A DNA stretch of 64,000 bases from positions 6,849,501 through 6,913,500 of the forward strand of contig NW_024881313.1 in assembly GCF_018691265.1 (NCBI RefSeq). The letters are read 5' to 3'. Positions 47,852 through 59,720 of this stretch are shown here, one piece after another (position 1 is the first letter of the stretch; the number at the start of each line of letters is the position of its first letter). Source of the DNA: Tyto alba (Eukaryota; Chordata; Aves; Strigiformes; Tytonidae). The notes under the pieces were generated by a model. The model did no database searches. It was not told the DNA's origin and saw only the letters and a program-made list of their open reading frames with translations. A program made the translations under genes and the position numbers.

Positions 47852-50800
47852 GTAAGTGTGCGTATACAGCCGTTTGCAACCTTTGCTGACTGTTTTGTAC
47901 GTGGCTAGTTTATAATGACATTGTTTAGCCCCAAACCACCGTGTAAATGAGCTAGCTTTCTTTTCAGGGTTGACAAGCTTTGTAGAGATGGGATTTTCAT
48001 CTGAAAAATGAAATCAGTGTGGGTAGATACATGAAGGCACTTGATTTGGGTGTTTTGGCTATTGTGGTTCTTATGCACTAGCTTGCTGACTCTAGCTTGT
48101 TACATTACCTGGGTAAATTGCTTTATTATTTTTTTGGTCTCCTCTTACATTTGGAGGTTTGGCATGAATTTGGCAGCAGGTATTCTGTGGAGCTGATTGA
48201 CAAGCAGATCAGATGCCCTTGTGCTGTGTATCAGGATCAGCTATTAGATGGATAGAGAGGATGTGTGGTAATATGGTAGCTTCAGTCATCTGATTTTAGT
48301 TTGCTGCTGCACATTTGCTAGAGCTCTGTAGTTTCACATTATTATTCCTTTTTCAGAATATGCCTTTTATGAGTTCCACTTTCTGTATGTCTCCTCTTTC
48401 ACCTGACTATTGGATGTTATCATACCCTCTGTGCTGATACAGCTGTGCTCTAAAAGTTGACTATTTAGAGCAGCTAGAAGGAAACCATAGTTATTTGTGC
48501 CACAGTGAGAGACAAAAATATAGGAAAAAGGTGTTAGTGACAGGTCTGGAGGCTCGTGACCCCTCATGCCTTAGCAAATCTGCAGGAGCTGTCCTGGATA
48601 GAGAAGATGGGTTAAATTCTTCCATTGTCCTTAGCATGATGAATCCTTAAACCTGACACTTAGACTGTGGAGAACTATTACTCTTCCAGTACTAGGATTT
48701 GTTCTCTTTGATGTCAGAGACACAGCTTTCTTCTATAAGTACTTTCCTTCTCTACATTTTAGATTTTAAAAACACAATCCTCAAATAAATGTCCAATGGA
48801 AATATTTTAAAGGAGCACAAAACCCAAAGTCGCTGTAAGCCATCTCAAACCCAGCTTCTTAAATTAAGACACATTGAGCTGGTAGAAAAAAAATCTCAGT
48901 AATGTTTCTGCATGACTCAGGGCAGAAACTTGATTCTTTCCACTGTTGCTGACTGCCCTCATCAAAGCAGAAATTGGTAGTTCTGGAGTGGGGATTCCCT
49001 TGAAAATGCATTTGCTTGGTCAGCTTGAGTGAGTGTAGCCAAGTGACAAGGACCCCAAATTGGCTAGAGCAGGGGACTGAATGTGATTTTCTAAGCAGAT
49101 GACTTGTATGGTAGAAAACCTTTGAATATTTTTGCAAATAGAAATTCTTGTCTTCTGGCCTACTCTGATGCTTAAGCAGTTTGCCTGCCCCTTAAATATC
49201 AAGGTGATTTCACCCTGATTTCAAAAGGATTGGAGGTTTTCCTCATTATCACTGAAAATCAGGGCACTTTTAATGGTTCATGACTACTTATACAAAAGCT
49301 TTGAATCAAAAAGACAGAACAGATAGGTCATATTGAAGTGTTATGTGAAGGATGCTGGGTAGGAAAATGGATTTAAGACTTTTTAGGTTCAAGCTAAAAA
49401 TGTGACCGGCATGCTGATCTTGGCCAGAGAATACCACTATTTTACAGTCTGCTTTGCAGTTTTATCGTTCCAGTACCACTGTCATTTCTAGTGGAGGATG
49501 ATCCCTGTCACATGAACTGAGCTATTACTCATTAATGTACGTTTCTAGCTCCTTCTTGTTCACATTATTCAAATTTTAGTTGAAGTTGGATTCCTTTTGG
49601 GAACATTGTCACTGAAGAATTATTTTTCTGGAGGTTTTACCTGTCAGATTTTGAGGGTGTTTTTTTTTTTTTTAAAAATATATATATTGAAGGAATTCAA
49701 TTTTAAATAATGGTATACTCTCAAGGGAGTGTGATATTAAAAGGAAAGGAGGCTTTACCAGGTTCAAAATTCTCCATACCTGATGCAAATAATACACTGC
49801 TAAAAGACAATCGGAAAGGGAATAGATGTGTTGAAGCGTTTGTTAAAGTTGTCTGACCAGGTTAAAAAAACTCATATATCCTTTCTCATGAAGAAAGAGG
49901 GCAATTCTAAAAACTCTTCCTTGCAGCGAGTGTTTGTATTTTCTCCAGTATATAAGCTGTTCTGCACACCATTAGAAGCATAGTCTTTCTTGTAATTTAA
50001 TATTTTTTAATTAATTTTTCTGTCTTAGTTTTTCTCACAGTCTATACTGATAGCATTAATTCTGTATGTACATAGAGATAGAGAAATTCTTACCTTACTA
50101 ATTAGATTCCCTGCTTCTGATGAAATCAGAAGTGACTGCCTGTTTGTGCATCAGAAGGCAACGCTGGACATCTCCTGGTGGTCCCAGGAGGCAGACGAGC
50201 TGTCTCCTCCGCAGCTGATGGGCAGCAGCCTTGCGCTTGCCTGGACTCCTGGGTGCATCAGTGGGTCTCGGTAGAGCACCATCGATCTGCTTTCCCACAT
50301 GGAGTCTGTAGACCTGAGTAGGCAAGAGCAGCTCTAGGGACTTCCTTCAGCAGGTCTTCTGGAAAACCTATTAAATAAACATTGCCCAGTCTTGACTTGC
50401 TGTACAGATTTTTGATGGATTTGTATTTGTTTCTGGTCGGTATTAGTGTTACCAAATAATACTATAGTAAGTTCCACAATGAAAATAGCATTCTGAAGCC
50501 TGAGTTGTGCTTATGGTTCCTGAACAAATGCACCCTGTCGCCTTTTGACCTTGGAAAATTCACTACATTAAGCATAACATTGATGGGAATCTACCATGGA
50601 AAACAAGACCGGATTTAGCAGATTTTTAGCAGCTCACACTAAACTGGAGGCTAATGTTGTTATGTGTATTCTACAGAACGGAAAGCCTGTAAAAGTTGTC
50701 AAATGAGATGGGACTGATGCAGAGGCCTCTTGACCAGGCTCAGACCATGACAATACCCTATGTTAATCACAGCCAATCTACTTGAACAGAAAATAAGAGA

Positions 50801-50869
50801 ATACTGCAATAGACTGGGGACAAAAGATCTGTATTGAAAGCTGTGCCATGGATTTCCTTACAACCTTGA

Positions 50870-51060
50870 GCAATCACCTAGGCTCTCATCCAATGCCTCC
50901 TGAATTCTTTTCTAGTGACTGCAGTGGCTTTGTATCAGGTGTCCAATCTTTGTGTGCTTCTATTGCCTTCTTTGTAAGTGAGGATGTTAATAACACCGCC
51001 TAATTCCCGGAACCACTGGTAGACTCAATTAAGATTTCAAGAATGCACTAGGTTCCTTAG
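50870..51060 (-). repeat. MIR-like ancient SINE remnant
   Basis: The + strand shows ACCTTGAGCAATCACCTAGG, then CTTTGTAAGTGAGGATGTTA with ATAACACCGCCTAATTC, then AGACTCAATTAAGATTTCAA. This follows the antisense MIR order (CTTGGGCAAGTCACTTAACC, TTATCTGTAAAATGAGGATAATAATA, then the GATTAAATGAG region). Old and decayed; borders approximate. Confidence 0.5.
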
Positions 51061-51334
51061 ACTATTGAAATATATCCCATAATATTTTTTGTAAAATTAT
51101 TTGAAGAGAGGTTAACAAGGGATTTGTTTTCTTTATCTCATATTTCTTGTTATTTTCTTTTCAGAAGTATTGCACTATATTCTGTATCTTCTGTCCTGAA
51201 ATAATTTAGAGTTTATTAATTTCAGAAAAGTAACCATTCTTAAAAGTAATTTGTTTTTAATGCAAATAGCTGGGATGGGATATTCATTTAGTTACTGCTA
51301 TATGGAGTTCCTGGAAAGCATTTGCTGAATGCAA

Positions 51335-51700
51335 ACAGCTCTCAGGTGCCCATGGGTCTTTTATTGGCGTCGTAGGTGGATTGCAAAACCAGCATATAGA
51401 CATGTATAGTGGCTGTGCGTTGGACAGTTGAGGCCCAGACCCAGGACCATGGCTGTATCCCTACTGCTTCCTGTGTCAGCGGGTCGGGAAGCACGGTAGT
51501 TGCTTTCGCATGGTGTGCAGCGATAATTGTTCTGGACTTGACTTGCCTGCGTGCAGATCCAGGGCAAGCATCCCTGCACCTCGCCCTGCTTGACACACTA
51601 TGAAGCCCGCAGGCCACCGAGCTGTTAAGCATTAGGCTTGTTCGCCTGGGCTTTGTAGCTCCTGTTCGGCACCAGCCCTACTAGGCCTTAGCTGGCCCCT
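51335..51700 (-). other. Unidentified GC-rich block with minus-strand AATAAA
   Basis: About 365 bp of higher GC and CpG content than its surroundings, with an A12 run just after its right edge (from 51704). On the minus strand, AATAAA lies near 51360 at the left end, so the block could be a retroposed sequence or a solo LTR read on the minus strand. A 96-codon minus-strand frame crosses it but resembles nothing I know. No target-site duplication is evident. Confidence 0.35.
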
Positions 51701-53456
51701 TTTGAAAAAAAAAAAACCTAGGCTGATATCTGTCCTAATTCTGTTCCTCAGAATCCATTTTGTCTTACTTTTTTTCCATTTGTCTGGGTATCATAATACG
51801 CTCTTCCTCTCCGATTCTGGAGAGATGACTATAATTTTTAGTATATTAATGGTTTCAGAAGTACTTGATGCTCATATGCAGATGAATACTGGGAGTATTT
51901 TTAAATAGCAGATGCAGTGATAAAGGCCCAAGACAGAAATAGCTAAGCTATATGCTGTTCTGGGTTTATAGAATGCATCTGTGGCTGTGTCTACTTGAGC
52001 TGCTATCTTCTGTCTTCAATTTAGAAGAATCAGGTCCTAGCCTGGTTCTGAGAGAGCAGAGGAGGTCAGATGTGTAGGGGAACATAGGCTTCTAAAGAGG
52101 TCAGTTATTTTAATCTCACTCCCAATTATAAAGAGAAAGACTGGATAAATCAGTCTTTGTAAATGAAACTGCATTAATTTCTTTCTTTTGGGCTGTTCAT
52201 AGCTCTTAAAAAGTTAAATCACATTTTTATTTGAATAGGAAAGGCAGTTGTGAAAATAACTGTGATTTCTAACCTGAATTACCATTTTGGTCTGAATATA
52301 CTTTATACTTGCACCAAAATGAATACATGTCTGTTTTCTGACCTTTACATTTTTATCAGGGAAAGAAATTTTTGGTCATGGGGTGTAAGAACCACAATAT
52401 ACCAGCTGTGTATTCCAGACACGTTGCCAGCTCTCTCCCTAAACACATCAAGGCATATGAGCAATTAAATAATGTAGTCAAAGACAGAAGCTTCTGCTAA
52501 TACCTGTGATACAAGTTTATTATAGCACTTGCAGTTTTACATATCTGCCCAGTTTGCTGGCATGTTATGCTCCTTGAATACCATGAAAAGTAAAGATCTC
52601 AAGGGCATTTTCTTTTTCTTCTTCCCATAGTAGTAATCCTATCATATTGTTATTTTTCTTCTGATGGTCAATAAAACTTCCAAAAGGCTCACAGATGTTT
52701 TAGTGATGGGAATTAGACTGTTTTAAAGAAAAGCACAGTCCTATCATGTGCTGTGGCTTTTTCCATGTGGGCCAGACTTCTGTCACAGTTTCTAGAAGGG
52801 TTCTTCCTGCACTGCCCCACTTTTACAAAGACACTCTCTGTCTTGTAAGTAACTGTCAAACTGTCAAGACAACTTAATAACATTTTCAGGTGTTGCTTTA
52901 GTTTGCTAATTTACAGCTTCTTACATGTATTCTTTTAATTTTCACTTTTTTCTTTTTTCTTTTTTTTTTTTTTTTAAATATGAAGCTTCATGTGTCACAT
53001 AATGATTTTGATGTTGTCTGCTTTCATCTATGTGAGCTTGCATTCCATAGGTGTTGTTCCACACCTTAGCAAAGCTGGGTGGTGGGGGGACGGAAAACTT
53101 CTTGCTCTGTTGATGATAGTTTTAGCAGAGGAAAATATGCATTTAAATAAGCAACTCTGAGCTAAGAGGGTCCTGCATTCTTCAGTTATTCATCATATTT
53201 TTATAGCTAAAGAATTCCTTCACTGTTTTATGTTAGTCCAATCAAAAGAGTTCTTGACAGCAAGGGACAAAGGGTGTACTCTGTCGTTACTGACACAATA
53301 AATTATTGTCATGTTGCAGTCATCATTTTGATGTGGAATCTCAAAAGCCCTTTTACATTGGTGCCTGTGGCTATGCATTTCCTTGCTTTCCAGGAATCAA
53401 AAGATGTTGAAACAGAATGAAAGAAATAATAAAATCTTATTTTTGTTTTTTTTAAG

Positions 53457-53523
53457 GCCTGATCAAAAAATGGAAGATACGGCAGAAACCAATGCTGAAA
53501 TTCTTGCTCGTCTCACTTCTGCG
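53457..53523 (+). CDS. RAPGEF5: RAPGEF5 exon 6: linker, residues 229-251
   Basis: This 67-nt exon follows a long T-rich acceptor tract (tttttttaag) and ends at GCG|GTAAGG. Entering in phase 2, it completes a Leu codon from exon 5, then encodes PDQKMEDTAETNAEILARLT and SA, leaving in phase 0. The pattern (Asp/Glu-rich stretch followed by EILARLTSA) resembles the EPAC linker that ends ELLHIKALSHLSTTVKREL, placed immediately before the second cyclic-nucleotide-binding domain. The exon is short, but its frame, borders and position are all consistent. Confidence 0.85.
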
Positions 53524-54109
53524 GTAAGGTCACTGCATCAAAGTTTGCACTGATCATGTTTGAAATATTGTCACATTTTGGATCTTTTCAAATTAAAGAC
53601 TTAGTCTTAGTGAGCAGGTGTTTGTAATGCAAACTACTTTTTTGTATCTAAAAGGAGGAAGCTTTGCTGAGGTCTTAGTGAGCAATTCCAAAGCTATTAA
53701 AATCAGTCCAAACAAGGACTGCTGCAGTCTGCTCTCTTGTAATCCGTGATATTCATAGCCCAGGATATACCAATTTGGAGGATCATGGTGATTTTTCTGC
53801 CAGGTAGATTACACTCAGATCCTCTTGGTCAAGTGGATGTCAGTGTGAAGACAATGATGGGGTGGGGGACAAAGGGAGACAAAGGGCCTCAGCAGCCCTG
53901 GCATAGATTATCATAAACTGACATTTCTGAGGAAACCCACCTAGGTAGCCTGGGTATCTGGCTTCCCATCTATGTTTAGCCTCAATAAACTCCATCGTAA
54001 TAAACAACTTCTTATCCTATCTGTGCTAGAATCTGGTGCATCTTGTTTATCTTGTGGCAAGGTCATTGTTCTAAGAAGCACACAGACAGAACTTCAGAAG
54101 GTTAAGCTA

Positions 54110-55044
54110 GATTCACTCGATCTCGTGTAATCTATATGATGGTGCAGACTGTACCCTCAGCGAGTTTGCAGGTGATGCAAGACTGGGAGGAGTGGTCGAT
54201 ATTCCAGATGGATGTGCTGCCATTCCGAGGGACCTTGACAGGCTGGAAAGATGGGCCAACAGGAATCTCATGAAGTTCAGCAAAGGGCAATGAAATGTCC
54301 TGCATCTGGGAGAAATAACCGCACGCTTCTGTACAGGCTGGGGGCTGACTGACTGAAAAGCAGCTTTGCAGAAAAGGACCTGGGGGTCCTGGTGGACAGC
54401 AGGTTGAACATGAGCCAGAAATGTGCCCTTTTTGCAAAGGAAGCCAACTACCTGCTGGGGTGCATTTGAAAGAGCGTTACCCTCAGGGTGAGGGAGGTCA
54501 TCATTCCCCCCTACTCAGCACAGGTGTGACACATCTGGAGTGTTGGGCCCACTTCTGAACTCCCAGTACAAGAGGCATGTGGATGTACTGCGGCGTATGT
54601 GAATTACCATGAAGATGATCAGGGGAGTAGCCTATCTGACCTACAAGGAGAGGCTGAGAGGAAAGGGAGTTGAACTTGGAGAACAGAAGGCCATGAGAGG
54701 ATCTTATCAATGTGTATAAATACCTGATGGAAGGGAATAAAGAAGATGGAGCCAGGCGCTTCTCGGTGATGTCTTGTGACAGGACAAGCAGCAGTGGCAC
54801 AAACTGAAATTCAAGAAATTCTACTTAAACATAATAAAAAACTCATTTAATGTGAAGGTGATCAGACAGTAGAACAAGTTACTCAGGGAGGTAGCAGAGT
54901 CTCCATCCTTGGAGATGTTCAGAACTCAACTGGACATGGTCCTGAGCAACCTGCTCTAGTGAACCCTGCTACTGAGCAGGGGTTTGGATCAGATGACCTC
55001 CAGAGGTGCCTACCTCAACCGTTCTGTGATTGTGTGGTTCTGTG
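54110..55044 (+). mobile_element. CR1 LINE, 5'-truncated, complete 3' end
   Basis: The + strand follows the CR1 ORF2 3' end: an ACTGTACCCTCAGCGAGTTT segment, GGACCTTGACAGGCTGGAAA, CAAAGGGCAATGAAATGTCC, GACCTGGGGGTCCTGGTGGA and the 3' UTR with CAGATGACCTCCAGAGGTGC. It ends in three diverged octamers (GTTCTGTG, ATTGTGTG, GTTCTGTG; 55021-55044), the 3' terminal signature of avian CR1. Multiple frameshifts mean no protein is made. It lies in the same orientation as RAPGEF5. Confidence 0.88.
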
Positions 55045-56129
55045 GATGTCACACCTAAATCATGGTCTCAGCAAAACATGGAATTAGTGCTCATTCTGTT
55101 TTCGGTACATAGAAAGTACAGCAAAGAAAGTGAACCAAGTAGCGTGAAGTTGTGATGAAAAAGGGATGAAGATAAGAGCCATTTTAAGTAAAACAAAGTA
55201 CTATATAGAAATTGCTGAAAAATGGAAGGAAAGGAGAATTTGTGCTATATTTTGTAAAGATAAATATCTTTACATTTACACATTAAAAAAGCCATTTTGT
55301 AATGTGTTTGGAAAGCCAGTGATTCTGTATGTTTATACAAAAAAAATATTTAAAATGTATAAGATTAGAAAATCTTATATTTTAAAATTGTTTTTTATTT
55401 TCTCTATATTCAAATTCCTTGTTTTCTCTACCATTTTTTCCTAACTGAAAATGAAAGGACAAATCTGAACCTCAATATCCTCCATTTTTAGTTCTGTAGA
55501 GAGAAAAAATAGAAAAACATAAAATACGTTTTTCAAGGTTATATCTTTTCAAAAACCCACAAAACTACTAACTCTGTAAAACATTTCCAGTATCCCTCAA
55601 AAGGTTCACCTCTCAAAAATAGAAGAATAATGCTTTCCCATCAGTTAAAAAAAGGTAAGCACTTAACAAAACAAAGTAACTTTCTGAGTTTAAGAACTGT
55701 GTCTAGCTGTTGCTGGATACACTTGAGTAAAATGCATATCCTTAAGCATGGGAGTAATTGACAGGGAGTTCAGAGTGCTTCACATCTAGCTTGCAAGGTC
55801 AAACCTCTGAACTACATCCTGAGTGATTCCAGCAGCTTTTTTTTTACATGAACCATTTCATCATTTTATTGCTGTAGCTAACTAGCTAAAGAAAAATTAC
55901 GCAGTTGCATTTCCACATGACCTGAGACCCATCTATTGCCATGGTGGTGTCAAAACAATTGATCTATTCTTTTGCATTTTCTGATTTGCCACAAAACTAT
56001 GCAGACTTTTTAGTCTAACCCTGGAGAAAAGATACAAGGCCAGAGCAGAATCCTGCAGATACTAACATCTGTATATGAACTTCTCCCTCTAGTCACTTCA
56101 ATACATTGTTTTTCCTCCATACAGTAGAC

Positions 56130-56245
56130 TGGATCTAAAGTACTCACTGGGAGTTTATGGAGAGCCTTTATGTCCCAAGGGAATTTGAACCCTCAGCTTG
56201 CACCACTCAGGAGAGTGCTGGACTCACCAGGATATGGGTTCTCTT
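56130..56245 (-). repeat. Ancient tRNA-derived SINE remnant (MIR/AmnSINE-like)
   Basis: On the minus strand an A-box-like TGGTGAGTCCAG (56218-56230) and a B-box-like GGGTTCAAATTCC (56179-56191) have tRNA-like spacing. Between them, GCACTCTCCTGAGTGGTGC resembles the GCACTCACCTGGGA segment of tRNA-derived SINEs seen across amniotes. A T13 run follows immediately on the + strand (from 56244). Family name is inferred. Confidence 0.6.
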
Positions 56246-57305
56246 TTTTTTTTTTTTCTTGCCAGCTTCAGAATTTGTATGGAAAAAAAAGAGTCCTGTG
56301 AGCAGGAGCTGGAAACCAGAAGTGAAGATATTAACGAGGACTTGAACGAACTGTGTTCATGCTGTCTTGCTTTTTGGCTCACTGAATGTTTACATATTTT
56401 GTACAGAATCAAACCAGTCTTTCTTGAAGAATTCATAATTCAGAATCCTGTTCACAATACTCTTCAGACCAGTGTTTCAGAAGTGCAAAAAAAAAAACCC
56501 GAAAAACCAAAAACCTTACTTCCAGCCTAGCAATAAACCAGTTAGAGATTAGAGTTGACTTTTTTGTACATTTCTAGGTTTGCAGGTTCAGATCTCATCA
56601 GTGTTGATAGTACCACCGTCTTTCCTGCTTTTATTTTTGTTTTTCTTGCAATGGAATAAAACACTGTGTGTCAGGTTGGAAGGATGCTTCTATGTCAGCT
56701 TTTCATTTTGGGGGATTAAATTCCCAAATTTTCGAACCTAAACTGATTGTGAAGATCCAGCCCAAGTAACATTGGAGGAATCTGTGTGCCTAAAGTACAA
56801 ACCACTGTTTTAGCATCTGAAAGCACAGGAAAAACTGTAACCATGCATGCACATAAGGTCTAATTATATATTTCTGTACCTCTGTAAAAGCTATTGCTAT
56901 TGCAGAGGGTGGAACTCACCTCACCTAAATGTAAGTGGCCATATGGCAGGCATCCACATCCGAGCTAGATTCCACAGGTACTCCTTATATCCAGGGAGCA
57001 GAAATAGACACTTCTAGGCTGCTGAATGTATGATTAATTTTGAAAGCCTACTTTAGGGAAAAACAGTCATAGCTTAGGCTTTGCTGGTAAGATATGCACT
57101 CTCTGTGAAGAGGTTATAGAGTAGCTAGCACAGATATAGGCATCTGTACAAGTTTGGTGAATTCTCTCTCTACCTCTTTTTCTTTCCTGTATCCTGACTT
57201 TCGTTGTTGACTTTTCTCTTATTACTTATTTCTTACTGCTTTTTGTTACCAGGTGTTGTTTCTCTTGTAGAGTTCCACTTTTCACATTCACTGCACAATT
57301 TAGGT

Positions 57306-57333
57306 TATTTATTTATATATTTATTTATTTTCT
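57306..57333. repeat. Short TTTA-rich microsatellite
   Basis: Imperfect TTTA/TATA units over about 30 bp. Confidence 0.75.
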
Positions 57334-59584
57334 TTTTAGATCATTCAGCCAGTCTAGAACTGATTAGTTAGGGAAATGCACTCTTGTTTTTAAACAATGG
57401 CTATGGAGATTGTAGAAGATAATAGTTATAACTACAGTGAATGATGCCAACTCAGAAGGGCAGCAGTGAATAAACTACAGAGGTTTCTTTAGCATCTTAA
57501 TTTGTGCATAACATATGGAATAAACCTCTTTTACAAGCAGAGTCAGATACAAAAGATAAGAAACTAACTTGTCAGGGGTCTCACTTCTTCTTTACCCTTT
57601 ATTCTATGATGGAAGAAGCAGAGTCAGTCAAGATAACTGAATGGAGCCTATCGAATTATATGCTCATGTCATATGCTCCATTACAACGAGGCACTGACAA
57701 CACCATCAAACTTAAATTGTAAAGGCAGCTGACATGCAAGCCGTGCAAAGTGCCATTTGAAATACGTTTGTGTCAGATAATCTTTTTGGTCATGAATTTG
57801 TAAGAAAATGCAAGGATTACTCCTGGGTTTAAAGAAACATTCCAGAGCTGTCATGTATTCCATGTCATGTCCCAAAAAGCAGCTTCGTATTCAGTGTCTT
57901 GTCTTCTAAAACCAGAGCACAGTGGGATGTCTATGAGTGTTTCCACTGCAAAACCCTTACCTTACCTTGTAATGAGACAGAAGCGAATACCAGGATGTTA
58001 ATGCAGTATAGCTGGGAAATACAGTTTTTTGGTACTTTAAGACATCAGCCAATACTACTTTTATTTAGAATCCATCAAACTATCATTACTTGAGATGCAA
58101 AAATGTGAACTAGACTCTTTTCTATTTCAAAACTCTGCTGTTTAGAGTTTTCTGTTGCAGGATTTCACTTTAAGATCCTGTAAGGATTGCTACTTTGTCT
58201 CTAGATCTGAAGTCCTATTTGGCACATTGACACCTAGAAATGTTTTGCAAAAGACTACTTTTGGCAGAAAAAGAGAGGAAAAATGTAGAGGTGGTATGCA
58301 CTGTCTACTAGATGTACAACTCTGCCTTCTATGATAAAGTGTCCAGATTCATGGATAAGAGAACAGTAGCTGTCATTTACTTTTGAAAAATCTCTACACC
58401 TGTCCTATGAAGATGAGAAGATTCACCATATCAATATGCCTTTTGTATCTAATCAAGCATAAGTATACAGGGGTACCACTCTATGCACACTCTTGCTCTT
58501 TCATAGTGCACAAAGAAAACTGATTAAGATGTCGTAACATGCCAACAACACAATCAAAATGTTCTCTTTCAGACTTCCATAATATTTCTGTAAATACCAT
58601 GTGATAAGCTGGCCTTTAAACTGAATCAGTTCTGACATCTGCAATGTTACTCAAAATGGGGTGCTATTTAGGTAGTGTTAGCTTTGTAGCGACAAGCTAC
58701 ATGTATAAACCAATTTTTTGTATTTAACATCTCAATATGGTAGGAATAGCTCTTGTTTGAATGTGTATTTTACTTTGAGTCCACGTTATTATCTTCAATG
58801 TGATGTGCAACTATCGATTTTGTCAAACAGGTGGTGACAGAAATCCTATTAGGAAGAAGTATGATAGCGTGTAGCACATGAGCAGTGAGGAATGAATGTA
58901 GTACACAGATTTCCACTGATGTAATGATGCATAGGAATTGCATGTCCAGCAGAAGTGTCAAGTGCATTTACACTAAAATATACAAAAGCATATAGAGTAT
59001 GAAATCTAGGGACACAGGGCAAATCCAGAAGGATGCTCAGCAGTACCAATTCTTTGTGATTTGAGTAAGTCCTATGAGAGGGAGCTCAGATCATCAAGAT
59101 AAAATGATGGAGATTTGCTTAATATTAAGACTAGAGAAACATTTTTTTTCTCCTGCCTTAACTGAAGGGTTTTACTCGGATTAAGTAATATGCCAGCTGC
59201 ATTCCTGGCACACAGCAAACAATAAGATATTTTGTATAACATAGACAAAATACAGAAAAACAGCCTTTTTTATTGCCTGTGATGTTAGCACTGTCTTTCA
59301 AACTTGAAAAGTGCCACCTTATAAGCAAAAGTAATACTGCAACTATAACTGCAGAATGCCACAATGTGGCTTTTTCTTCTGAGAAAATGGGGTTTTCTTT
59401 ACACTCCTGGAGAGATTTGCATTTTGCAATTGTTTGGTTGAGCTAATTGGTATGTTTACAACTGTTGCAGACTGTAGTGTCTCCTAAGGCTAATCTTAAG
59501 ATAATGTATTTGTTAAATGCTAAAAGATAAAGATGAGACCTCAGTGCACTATTTCTTACTGTCAGTAACCTGTGAGACTAGACC

Positions 59585-59720
59585 AGGATGGCAGCGGCGA
59601 CATTGGTACCTCCTGCTGAGTTTAATGAACGGAGAGGGTCCGAGCAGTTTAGCCGTAACAAGTCATACTGTTGTTATTCGGAAACAACTCTGACTTTTAT
59701 TGAAAATCCCACTTTAACTC
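59585..59720. other. CpG-bearing segment in intron 6, unexplained
   Basis: A compact stretch with six or more CpGs in otherwise CpG-poor intron begins at an ATG in fair context (ggATGG, 59588). The frame runs 105 codons (MAAATLVPPAEFNERRGSEQ onward) but turns AT-rich and featureless after about 40 codons. There is no clear splice border or known protein match. It could be a conserved regulatory element, a decayed retrocopy, or chance. Confidence 0.35.

Larger units (their letters stand above)
47852..53456 (+). other. RAPGEF5 intron 5
   Basis: GT-AG intron of 5605 bp, phase 2. It holds a MIR-like remnant (50870-51060), an unexplained CpG-containing block (51335-51700), T-rich patches (49662-49672; 52947-52976) and otherwise AT-rich sequence with no supported exon. 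Confidence 0.8.
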
